A stretch of DNA of 48,116 bases from the NCBI GenBank assembly GCA_009377395.1, contig WHUB01000025.1, positions 1 to 48,116 on the forward strand, read 5' to 3'. This document shows, in pieces, positions 41,685 to 48,116 of the stretch (the stretch's first letter is position 1; every line of letters starts with the position of its first letter). The notes beneath the pieces were generated by a model. The model worked only from the letters and a program-made list of their open reading frames with translations, was not told the DNA's origin and searched no databases. Source of the stretch: Actinophytocola sp. (GTDB lineage: Bacteria; Actinomycetota; Actinomycetes; Mycobacteriales; Pseudonocardiaceae). A program made the position numbers and the translations under genes.

Positions 41685-42971
41685 GTGGATATCACGGCGG
41701 AGGAACTCGCCACCTGGGCCGTCGACGGCGCGGAGCGAGTGCTGGCACACGTGGCTGACCTGACCGATGACCAACTCGCCACACCCCTGATACCGACGAT
41801 CAACCCGCTGCTCTGGGAAATCGGGCACATCGCCTGGTTTCAAGAGCTCTTCGTGCTGCGGCGCGCCTGCGGCCACGATCCGATCCTGCCGTTGGGCGAC
41901 GCGATCTACGACTCCGGCGCGATCCCGCACGACACGCGGTGGCGGCTGCGGCTGCCGTCGCGGGAGGACACCGTCGACTATGTCCGCACCGTCGCGGAGC
42001 GGGTGGCCGACGCGGTCACCGCGAGCGACGCCACCGACGTCGCGCGGCACTTCGCGCGCTACACCGTGCATCACCACGACACCCACTCCGAGGCGCTCAC
42101 ATACACCAGACAGACCCTCGGCCTGCCGATGCCCGTGCTGACCGGGCTGACCGGAACCGGCGCCGACTTCGGCGTCGCCGACGACGGCTGGCGCGGCGAC
42201 GCCCGGCTCGGCGGTGGCAGGTTTCTGCTCGGCGCGACGATGGCGGACGCCTTCGTCTACGACAACGAGAAGTGGGCGCACCCGGTCGACGTCGCCCCGT
42301 TCGCCATGGCCAAAGCACCCGTCACGCAGGGCGAGTTCGCCGAGTTCGTCGCCGACGGCGGCTACACCACGCCCCACCTGTGGTCCGACGGCGGGCAGTG
42401 GCTGGCCACGACCGGCGCCGAGCATCCGCTGTACTGGCGCCGCGATGGCGACAGCGGCTGGCAGCGGCGGCACTTCGACGGCTGGGTGCCGCTGGAGCCC
42501 GACCACCCGGTCAGCCACGTGTGCTGGTGGGAGGCCGACGCGTTCGCCCGCTGGGCGGGGCGGCGGCTGCCGACCGAGGCCGAGTGGGAGTTCGCCGCCT
42601 GCTCGGGCGCGCGCGACAAGCCCACCTACCCGTGGGGCGACGAGCTGCCCAAGCCGCACCAGGCGGCGACCGACTGGATCGGCTCCGGCACGGTGCCGGT
42701 CGGCGTCTGCGCGTCGGGCGAAACCCCGGAAGGCATCCGGCACCTGACCGGCAACGTGTGGGAGTGGACCGCGAGCGACTTCGTCGGCTACCCGAACTTC
42801 GAACGCGACGCCTACCACGAGAACTCCGAGCAGTTCTTCGGCCGGCAGCGCAAGGTGCTGCGCGGCGGCGGCTGGGCGACCCGGGGCAGGTACCTGCGCA
42901 ACACCATGCGCAACTACTTCACCCACGAGCGGCAGGACGTGATCGCCGGCTTCCGGACGTGCGCCCGATGA
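41685..42971 (+). CDS. senA: SenA, selenoneine synthase (EgtB-like non-haem iron enzyme)
   Basis: A protein of 428 residues. The N-terminal DinB-like domain holds the iron ligands: His48 (GHIAWFQE) and the H-x3-H-x-E motif at 130-136 (His130, His134, Glu136), at nearly the same positions as the His triad of mycobacterial EgtB. The C-terminal FGE/sulfatase-modifying domain shows LPTEAEWEFAA, GNVWEWTASDF and VLRGGGWATRGRYLRN. EgtB joins hercynine to a thiol; SenA joins hercynine to a selenosugar through a C-Se bond. I call SenA because the gene overlaps senB by 4 bp and a selD-like gene lies at the end of the cluster. No egtD for hercynine is in the window. Confidence 0.87.
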   Translation: MDITAEELATWAVDGAERVLAHVADLTDDQLATPLIPTINPLLWEIGHIAWFQELFVLRRACGHDPILPLGDAIYDSGAIPHDTRWRLRLPSREDTVDYVRTVAERVADAVTASDATDVARHFARYTVHHHDTHSEALTYTRQTLGLPMPVLTGLTGTGADFGVADDGWRGDARLGGGRFLLGATMADAFVYDNEKWAHPVDVAPFAMAKAPVTQGEFAEFVADGGYTTPHLWSDGGQWLATTGAEHPLYWRRDGDSGWQRRHFDGWVPLEPDHPVSHVCWWEADAFARWAGRRLPTEAEWEFAACSGARDKPTYPWGDELPKPHQAATDWIGSGTVPVGVCASGETPEGIRHLTGNVWEWTASDFVGYPNFERDAYHENSEQFFGRQRKVLRGGGWATRGRYLRNTMRNYFTHERQDVIAGFRTCAR

Positions 42972-43942
42972 TCCTGCTGGTCAGCCCGGCGGCGCAGGCC
43001 GCCGCGCACGGCAACGACGTGACCGCGCTGCGCTGGCGGTCGATACTGACCGAGCTCGGCTTCGATGTGCGCATGGCCAACGACTACGAGCGCGGCGACT
43101 ACACGGCACTGATCGCGCTGCACGCCCGCAAGAGCGCGGACGCCGTCCGCGCGTTCCACGCCGCGCACCCCGGCGCGCCGATCGTGCTCGCGCTGACCGG
43201 CACCGACCTCTACCCCGACCTGGTCACCAGCGGCGTCGACCCGGACGTGCTCGCGCTCGCGAGCCGGATCGTGGTACTGCAACCGCACGCGCTCGCCCAG
43301 CTCGACGCGGCGCAGCGGGCCCGCACCACGGTGATCGTGCAGTCGATGCCGGGCATCCCGAGGCGGATTCCCCGGGACGACGTCTTCGAGGTCGCGGTGC
43401 TCGCGCACCTGCGGCCGGTGAAGGACCCGCTGCGCGCGGCCGAGGCCAGCCGGTTGCTGCCCGCGAAGTCGCGCGTCGTCGTCAGCCACGCCGGGGCGCC
43501 GCTCGATGAGAACCTGGCCCGGCTCGCCCGCGAGGAGTCGACCCGCAACCCCCGCTACCGCTGGCTCGGCGAGCAGCAGCGGCCCGAAGCGCTGCGGCTG
43601 CTGGCGCGCAGCAGGCTGCTCGTGCTGACCTCGCACGACGAGGGCGGCGCCAACGTCGTCTCCGAGGCGATCGCGGCCGGCGTGCCGGTGCTGTCGTCGG
43701 ACATCCCCGGCTCGCGGGGGCTGCTCGGCGACGACTACCCGGGCTACTTCCCGGTCGGTGACACCGAGGGGCTGGCGGACGCGCTGCTGGCCGCGGAGAC
43801 CGACCGGGACGGGTACCACCAGCGGCTGCGGCGGAGGTGCGAGGACCTGCACGAGCTGGTCGACCCGCGTCGCGAGCGGGCGGCCTGGTCCACCTTGCTC
43901 ACCGAGTTGTCCGTGTCCGTGGCCAAAACGGCCGCTAGCTGA
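42968..43942 (+). CDS. senB: SenB, selenosugar synthase (TIGR04348-type glycosyltransferase)
   Basis: A protein of 324 residues, GT-B glycosyltransferase. The N-terminal signature GNDVTALRWRSILTELGFDV, then LIALHARKSADAVRAFHAAH and LALTGTDLYPDL, are characteristic of the SenB family. The C-terminal nucleotide-sugar site is LVLTSHDEGGANVVSEAIAA with Glu in the EGGANVVSEA stretch. SenB makes a selenosugar (1-seleno-N-acetylglucosamine type) from a UDP-sugar and selenophosphate. Its ATG overlaps the senA stop (ATGA). The transporter genes follow after 10 bp with their own GAAGGAG site. Confidence 0.92.
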   Translation: MILLVSPAAQAAAHGNDVTALRWRSILTELGFDVRMANDYERGDYTALIALHARKSADAVRAFHAAHPGAPIVLALTGTDLYPDLVTSGVDPDVLALASRIVVLQPHALAQLDAAQRARTTVIVQSMPGIPRRIPRDDVFEVAVLAHLRPVKDPLRAAEASRLLPAKSRVVVSHAGAPLDENLARLAREESTRNPRYRWLGEQQRPEALRLLARSRLLVLTSHDEGGANVVSEAIAAGVPVLSSDIPGSRGLLGDDYPGYFPVGDTEGLADALLAAETDRDGYHQRLRRRCEDLHELVDPRRERAAWSTLLTELSVSVAKTAAS

Positions 43943-43952
43943 AGGAGTCTCC

Positions 43953-44876
43953 ATGCCCCGCGTCCCCCTCCGGCTCATCGCACTCGGTGCGATCACCATG
44001 CTGCTCGCCGCATGCGGCGCGGCACCAGGCGATCCGAGCGCGTCGGCTGGCTCGGACGGCGAGCAGGTGCTGACCATCGGCGCGATCCCCGACCAGGACC
44101 CGCAGGTGCTGCAACGCCAGTTCAGCACGCTGTCGGAGTATCTCGGCGAGAAGCTCGGTGTCGAGGTGCGCTACGTGCCGGTCACCGACTACACCGCGTC
44201 GGTGACCGCGTTCCAGCGCGGTGACCTGCAGCTGGTGTTCTTCGGCGGGCTCACTGGGGTGCAGGCCCGCGCCCAGGTGCCGGGCGCGGTCACCCTCGCG
44301 CAGCGCGACATCGACGCCGAGTTCCACAGCGTGTTCGTCGCCAACACCGGCAGCGGCATCGAGCCGATCGACGACGTCAGCGGACTGAGGCAGCTGGCAG
44401 GCCACTCGTTCACTTTCGGCAGCGACACCTCGACCTCGGGCCGGGTGATGCCGCAGCACTTCCTGCTCCAGGCCGGGGTCGGCGTCGACGACTTCTCCGG
44501 CGAGCCGGGGTACTCCGGCTCGCACGACACGACGGCGAAGCTGGTCGAGGCGGGCACCTACGACGCGGGCGCGCTGAACTCATCGGTGTGGGACGAGCTG
44601 GTCGAGACCGGCAAGGTCGACACCAGCAAGGTGCGCGAAATCTTCCGCACCCCGCCGTTCCACGACTACCACTGGGTGGCCCGGCCCGACATCGACGAGC
44701 AGCTCGGCGACGGCATGACCGACAAGATCAGGAAGACGCTGCTCGACATCGACGGCAGCGACGCGACCGAGAAGAAGATCCTGCGGTTGTTCGAGGCCGG
44801 GAGCTTCGTCCCCACCGAGCCGGGTAACTACGCCAAGATCGAGCAGGTGGCGCGGAAGCTAGGACTGCTGCACTGA
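43953..44876 (+). CDS. PhnD-type substrate-binding lipoprotein, putative selenium oxyanion binder
   Basis: A protein of 307 residues. The lipoprotein signal ends in LAAC (Cys21). The mature protein is a phosphonate-binding-type (type II) fold: LTIGAIPDQDPQVLQRQFST, YLGEKLGVEVRYVPVTDYTA, FQRGDLQLVFFGGLTGVQAR, and YSGSHDTTAKLVEAGTYDAG with ALNSSVWDEL. In the genomes I recall, this branch next to selD-like genes is labelled as a putative selenate transporter binding protein (TIGR04553 type). The tight link to senAB supports selenate or selenite as ligand, but phosphonate or phosphite cannot be excluded from sequence. GAAGGAG lies 5 nt before the ATG. Confidence 0.88.
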   Translation: MPRVPLRLIALGAITMLLAACGAAPGDPSASAGSDGEQVLTIGAIPDQDPQVLQRQFSTLSEYLGEKLGVEVRYVPVTDYTASVTAFQRGDLQLVFFGGLTGVQARAQVPGAVTLAQRDIDAEFHSVFVANTGSGIEPIDDVSGLRQLAGHSFTFGSDTSTSGRVMPQHFLLQAGVGVDDFSGEPGYSGSHDTTAKLVEAGTYDAGALNSSVWDELVETGKVDTSKVREIFRTPPFHDYHWVARPDIDEQLGDGMTDKIRKTLLDIDGSDATEKKILRLFEAGSFVPTEPGNYAKIEQVARKLGLLH

Positions 44877-44881
44877 TCGCC

Positions 44882-45643
44882 ATGGCCGAGCCGATCATCG
44901 CCCTCGACGACGTCGGTGTCCGTTACGGCGCGCACACCGCGCTCGCCGGGATCGACCTCACCGTCGAGCCCGGCGAGCGGATCGCGATCATCGGCCCGAG
45001 CGGCGCGGGCAAGAGCACGCTGATCGGCGTGCTCAACGGCACCGTCGCCGCCACGAGCGGGACCGTGACGGCGCTCGGCTGTGACTACCGGCGGGCGCCG
45101 CCGCGGCAGATCAGGGCGTCGCAGCGGCGCATCGGTACCATCCACCAGCGGTTCGACCTGGTCGAGCAGCTGCGCACGGTGCACAACGTCAACGCGGGCA
45201 GGCTCGGTAGCTGGCCGTTCTGGAAGGCGGCGCTGTCGCTGCTGCTGCCGAGGGACGTGCAGCGGGTGCGCGCCACGCTCGACCGGGTGGGCATCGGCGA
45301 CAAGCTGCACCACCGCACCGGCGACCTCTCCGGCGGCGAGCAACAGCGGGTCGCGATCGCGCGGGTGCTGGTGCAGGACCCGGTGATGATCCTGGCGGAC
45401 GAGCCGGTCGCCAGCCTCGACCCGGCGCGGGGCCGCGAGATCATCAGCCTGCTGCTCGAGCTGTCGGAGGAGGCGGGCGTGACGCTGATCGCCTGCCTGC
45501 ACGACGTCGAGATGGCGCTCGGCCGGTTCGACCGGGTGGTCGGGCTGCGGTCGGGGCAGGTCGCCTTCGACAAGCGGCGCGCCGACCTGCTGGACGAGGA
45601 GGTCGACGCGCTCTACGCGTTCGAGCGGGCTTCGGGGCCGTGA
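44882..45643 (+). CDS. PhnC-type ABC ATPase of the putative selenium importer
   Basis: A protein of 253 residues. Walker A is GPSGAGKS (38-45), Q-loop GTIHQRFDLVEQL, signature LSGGEQQRVAIAR, Walker B VMILADEPVASLD, and the switch His in IACLHDVEMAL. It has the PhnC length. It starts 5 bp after the binding-protein stop, and its own stop overlaps the permease start as GTGA. It energises the importer. Its partner permease carries both membrane domains in one chain. Confidence 0.92.
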   Translation: MAEPIIALDDVGVRYGAHTALAGIDLTVEPGERIAIIGPSGAGKSTLIGVLNGTVAATSGTVTALGCDYRRAPPRQIRASQRRIGTIHQRFDLVEQLRTVHNVNAGRLGSWPFWKAALSLLLPRDVQRVRATLDRVGIGDKLHHRTGDLSGGEQQRVAIARVLVQDPVMILADEPVASLDPARGREIISLLLELSEEAGVTLIACLHDVEMALGRFDRVVGLRSGQVAFDKRRADLLDEEVDALYAFERASGP

Positions 45644-47340
45644 CGACGACGGTCCGGTGGGAGGCCGCCGAGTCGACCGCCACGCCGCCGCCACCGCGGC
45701 GCGGCGGTGGGACGTCCTGGCGGTCTCACCGCCGTCGCGGCTGGGCGTTGCTGATCGTCGCCGCGATCGTCGTGTCGGCGGTGGCGTCCGGCGTCGGCAG
45801 CGGCACGGTCGTCAAGGCCGAGGGCGCGGGCTCGCTGCTCGACTTCGTCGCGGCCGCCGTGTCGCCCAGGCTCGACGCCGGGTTCCTCGCGCTGACCGGG
45901 ACGGAGATGGTGACCACGCTCGCCTACGCCGTCCTCGGCACCGCGCTCAGCCTGGTGATCGGCTTGATCGGCGGGGTGCTCGGCTCGCAGACGTGGTGGT
46001 CGTCCGGGGTGCGCTCCGGGCGCGGCAGGCGGCTGGCCGGGTGGATGTTCGCCAGGGCGGTACTGGTGGTGCCGAGGGGCATCCACGAGGTGGTCTGGGG
46101 CCTGTTCTTCCTGGTCGTGTTCGGCATCGACCCGATCGTCGCGGTGCTGGCGATCGGCATCCCGTTCGGCGCGGTCACCGCGAAGGTGTTCTCCGAGCTG
46201 CTCGACGAGACCGGCCGCAAGCCCTACACCGCACTGCTGGCGGCCGGGTCGGGCAAGTGGTCGGCCATGCTGTACGGACTGCTGCCGCCCGCGCTGCCCG
46301 ACCTCATCTCCTACAGCTTCTACCGGTTCGAGTGCGCCATCCGCAGTGCCGCGATCCTCGGCCTGGTCGGCGCGGGCGGGCTCGGCTTCCAGCTCGCGCT
46401 GAGCTTTCAGACGCTGCGGTACCACGACATCTGGACGCTCCTGTACGCGCTGATCGTGCTCAGCGTCGCGGCGGACTACTGGAGCTCACTGGTGCGTTCC
46501 GCGCGGGCGCGCGGGCGGCGGCGCAGCCGGAATGGCGACGGGATGCGGCGCGACCCGCTGCTGACGGTGTCGCTGGCGTTCGGCGCGGTGCTGATCGGGT
46601 TCTCGACCTGGTGGGTCGGACTCGACGTCTCGGTGATGTGGAGCGGCGAGGCGTGGCGGTTCGGCAGCCAGCTACTCAGCCAGGCGTGGCCGCCGAGCCT
46701 GGGCGACGGCGGGTTCGGCGGCCTACTGCGGCTCGCCGGGGTGACGCTGGCGATGTCGATCGTGGCGATCGCGCTGGCGTTCGGGCTCGGCGCGCTGTTC
46801 GCCGTGCCCGCGTCGACCCCCGCGCACGGCCGCGACCACCGTGCGGCCCGGGCCCTGCGGCTGGTGGCGATGCTGGGCAGCCGGTTCGTGCTCGTGGTGC
46901 TGCGCGCGATCCCGCCGCCGGTGTGGGCGCTGCTGCTGTTGTTCGTGATGTATCCGGGGATCCTGCCCGGCGCGGTGGCGCTCGCCGTCTACACCACCGG
47001 CGTGCTCGGGCGGCTGATGGCGGAGTCGGTGGACAACCTGGACGCGCGGCCGTTGCGGGCGCTGCGGGCGCACGGCGCGTCGGAGTCGACGGTGTTCTGC
47101 TATGGCGTGATCCCGGCGGCCGCGCCGAGGTTCGTCGCCTACGGCCTCTACCGCTGGGAGGTCACCATCCGCGAGACCGTCGTGGTCGGCGTCGTCGGAT
47201 CGGGCGGGCTCGGGCTGGTGCTCCACCACCAGATCAACGCCTTCGACTATTCGGGCGCGCTGACCACGCTGGCCGCGCTGATCGGGCTGACGCTCGCCGT
47301 CGACCTCACCAGCGCGGCCATCCGCCGCAGCCTCCGTTAG
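45640..47340 (+). CDS. Fused double PhnE-type permease of the putative selenium importer
   Basis: A protein of 566 residues that joins two BPD-type permease domains in one chain, replacing a PhnE homodimer. Half 1 (about 30-285) has the coupling loop LLAAGSGKWSAMLYGLLPPA and ends GLVGAGGLGFQL. Half 2 (about 305-565) has LRAHGASESTVFCYGVIPAA and GVVGSGGLGLVL. A basic linker (ARARGRRRSRNG, about 288-300) joins them. The start is GTG at 45640. The stop overlaps the convergent SelD-like gene stop by 3 bp. The fusion fixes a 1:1 ratio of two diverged halves. Confidence 0.9.
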   Translation: MTTTVRWEAAESTATPPPPRRGGGTSWRSHRRRGWALLIVAAIVVSAVASGVGSGTVVKAEGAGSLLDFVAAAVSPRLDAGFLALTGTEMVTTLAYAVLGTALSLVIGLIGGVLGSQTWWSSGVRSGRGRRLAGWMFARAVLVVPRGIHEVVWGLFFLVVFGIDPIVAVLAIGIPFGAVTAKVFSELLDETGRKPYTALLAAGSGKWSAMLYGLLPPALPDLISYSFYRFECAIRSAAILGLVGAGGLGFQLALSFQTLRYHDIWTLLYALIVLSVAADYWSSLVRSARARGRRRSRNGDGMRRDPLLTVSLAFGAVLIGFSTWWVGLDVSVMWSGEAWRFGSQLLSQAWPPSLGDGGFGGLLRLAGVTLAMSIVAIALAFGLGALFAVPASTPAHGRDHRAARALRLVAMLGSRFVLVVLRAIPPPVWALLLLFVMYPGILPGAVALAVYTTGVLGRLMAESVDNLDARPLRALRAHGASESTVFCYGVIPAAAPRFVAYGLYRWEVTIRETVVVGVVGSGGLGLVLHHQINAFDYSGALTTLAALIGLTLAVDLTSAAIRRSLR

Positions 47341-48056
47341 GGCTTGACGCTGACGTGGCCCGGCTCGCCGCCGACGACACGTCCCACCGCGGCAGCGGGC
47401 AGGTCCTTGGCGCGCAGCGCCGCGACGACGGCGTCGGTGTCGACGCCGTCCGGCACCGCGAACAGCATGCCGCCCGAGGTCTGCGCGTCGTGCAGCAGCA
47501 CGGCGGTGTCCTCCGGCACGCCGTCGGCGACGTGAACGTACGGCGCCAGGTGCTCGGTGTTGGCGCGGGTGCCGCCCGGCACGAAGCCGGCTGCGATCGC
47601 CTCCCGCGCGCCGGGCAGCACCGGCACCGACGCGGCGTCGATCTCGGCGGCGAGGCCGCTCGCGCGCACCATGCGGTGCAGGTGGCCGAGCAGGCCGAAG
47701 CCGGTGACGTCGGTGGCGGCGCGCACGCCGTGCTCCCGGGCGATCGCGGCGGCGTCGGCATTCAGAGTCGTCATCGACTTGACGGCGCCCTCGATCCAGC
47801 CGTCCTCGGCGCCGCCGCTCTTGATCGACGTCGAGATGACGCCGGTGCCGAGCGCCTTGGTGAGCACCAGCGTCTGGCCGGCGGTGAGGTGGTCGATCTG
47901 GAACAGCCGGTCCGGGTGGGCCATGCCGACGACGGCCATGCCGTACTTGGGGATCGGGTCGTCGATGGTGTGCCCGCCGACGACGAGGCAGCCGGCCTCG
48001 TCCGCGATCGACGAGCCCCCGGCGAGGACGTCGCCGAGCAGCTCCATAGCAGTCAT
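47337..48056 (-). CDS. SelD/SenC-like selenophosphate synthetase, N-terminal part missing
   Basis: From about codon 4 (MELLGDVLAGG) onward this matches SelD: VVGGHTIDDPIPKYGMAVVG, LTKALGTGVISTSIKSG, AATDVTGFGLLGHLHRMV and LHDAQTSGGMLFAVPDG. SelD proteins run about 330-350 residues; only about 239 are present. The N-terminal third, with the catalytic Cys/Sec and Lys region and the DVYAMGG block, is absent, although the frame stays open to the window edge with unrelated sequence. Either the gene is truncated or the last ~65 bp are a chimeric join. Its position makes it the senC of this cluster, which would supply selenophosphate to SenB. The ATG at 48056 is a provisional 5' limit. Confidence 0.75.
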   Translation of the reverse strand: MTAMELLGDVLAGGSSIADEAGCLVVGGHTIDDPIPKYGMAVVGMAHPDRLFQIDHLTAGQTLVLTKALGTGVISTSIKSGGAEDGWIEGAVKSMTTLNADAAAIAREHGVRAATDVTGFGLLGHLHRMVRASGLAAEIDAASVPVLPGAREAIAAGFVPGGTRANTEHLAPYVHVADGVPEDTAVLLHDAQTSGGMLFAVPDGVDTDAVVAALRAKDLPAAAVGRVVGGEPGHVSVKP

Positions 48057-48071
48057 CAGTACTTGCGCTCC
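48052..48071 (-). repeat. 20-nt string shared with the sdhA/sdhB junction
   Basis: GGAGCGCAAGTACTGATGAC on the minus strand here is identical to 27983-28002, the end of sdhA and start of sdhB. Flanks on both sides differ. It lies exactly where the SelD-like sequence stops matching its family. Confidence 0.85.
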
Positions 48072-48116
48072 CCCGGACCCGTCGAGCAACGGCGAGGACA
48101 AGAACCCGGACCTGAA

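Noticed and set aside
41685-42971. Calling the enzyme EgtB of ergothioneine synthesis
   Set aside because: It overlaps senB and shares a cluster with selenium genes, and no egtA, egtC or egtD lies nearby, so SenA fits better; EgtB remains the fallback.
43953-47340. Ordinary phosphonate importer phnCDE
   Set aside because: No C-P lyase or phosphonatase genes are nearby, and the run is joined to senAB and meets selD; kept as an alternative only.

Overview
The window is GC-rich actinobacterial chromosome. Nearly every gene shows third-position GC bias, GTG starts are common, and many transcripts look leaderless. Gene blocks match those of mycolic-acid actinobacteria and Streptomyces: lprG next to a P55-type exporter, cdd-deoA divergent from sdhCDAB, an SCO4848-type membrane protein beside a D,D-carboxypeptidase, and a fused fbiC. 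Together with the short intergenic repeats, this suggests the Pseudonocardiales. That placement is inference; there is no rRNA in the window.

Left third (1-14355), carbon catabolism and small toxin-antitoxin loci. A myo-inositol operon on the minus strand (iolC, a Cgl0159-type barrel protein, iolB, 5' end of iolD) faces two tandem LacI-family regulators across a pair of near-palindromic operators. A HigBA-like pair follows. Next come a deoxyribose operon (deoC, an aldehyde dehydrogenase, a catalytically incomplete aldehyde dehydrogenase) and a gluconate operon (gntK, gntP-type permease) with its divergent GntR regulator. A DUF1707 protein, upp and a VapBC-like pair complete the block.

Middle (14358-38447), housekeeping. 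It holds hisS, the LprG/P55 lipid-export pair, a Ski2-like helicase with an in-frame palindromic insertion, an acidic 'primosomal'-type protein, a coiled-coil protein, deoA-cdd, sdhCDAB, a heterodimeric ABC exporter, envelope proteins (D,D-carboxypeptidase, YihY/BrkB) and fbiC for the coenzyme F420 chromophore.

Right (38491-48116), accessory. After five small or unrecognised genes comes the most interesting locus: senA-senB (selenoneine biosynthesis) in a tight run with a PhnD/PhnC/PhnE-type ABC importer that probably brings in a selenium oxyanion, met convergently by a selD/senC-like gene. This is a self-contained selenium uptake, activation and selenoneine assembly cluster. The N-terminal part of the SelD-like gene is missing or replaced at the window edge, beside a 20-nt sequence that also occurs at the sdhA/sdhB junction.

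Two short repeat families (core GGGACACGACGTCCTGA and TCGGGACTCGCG) lie at the 3' ends of genes. In two cases they form part of the coding sequence or supply the stop codon (hisS and an ABC exporter gene).
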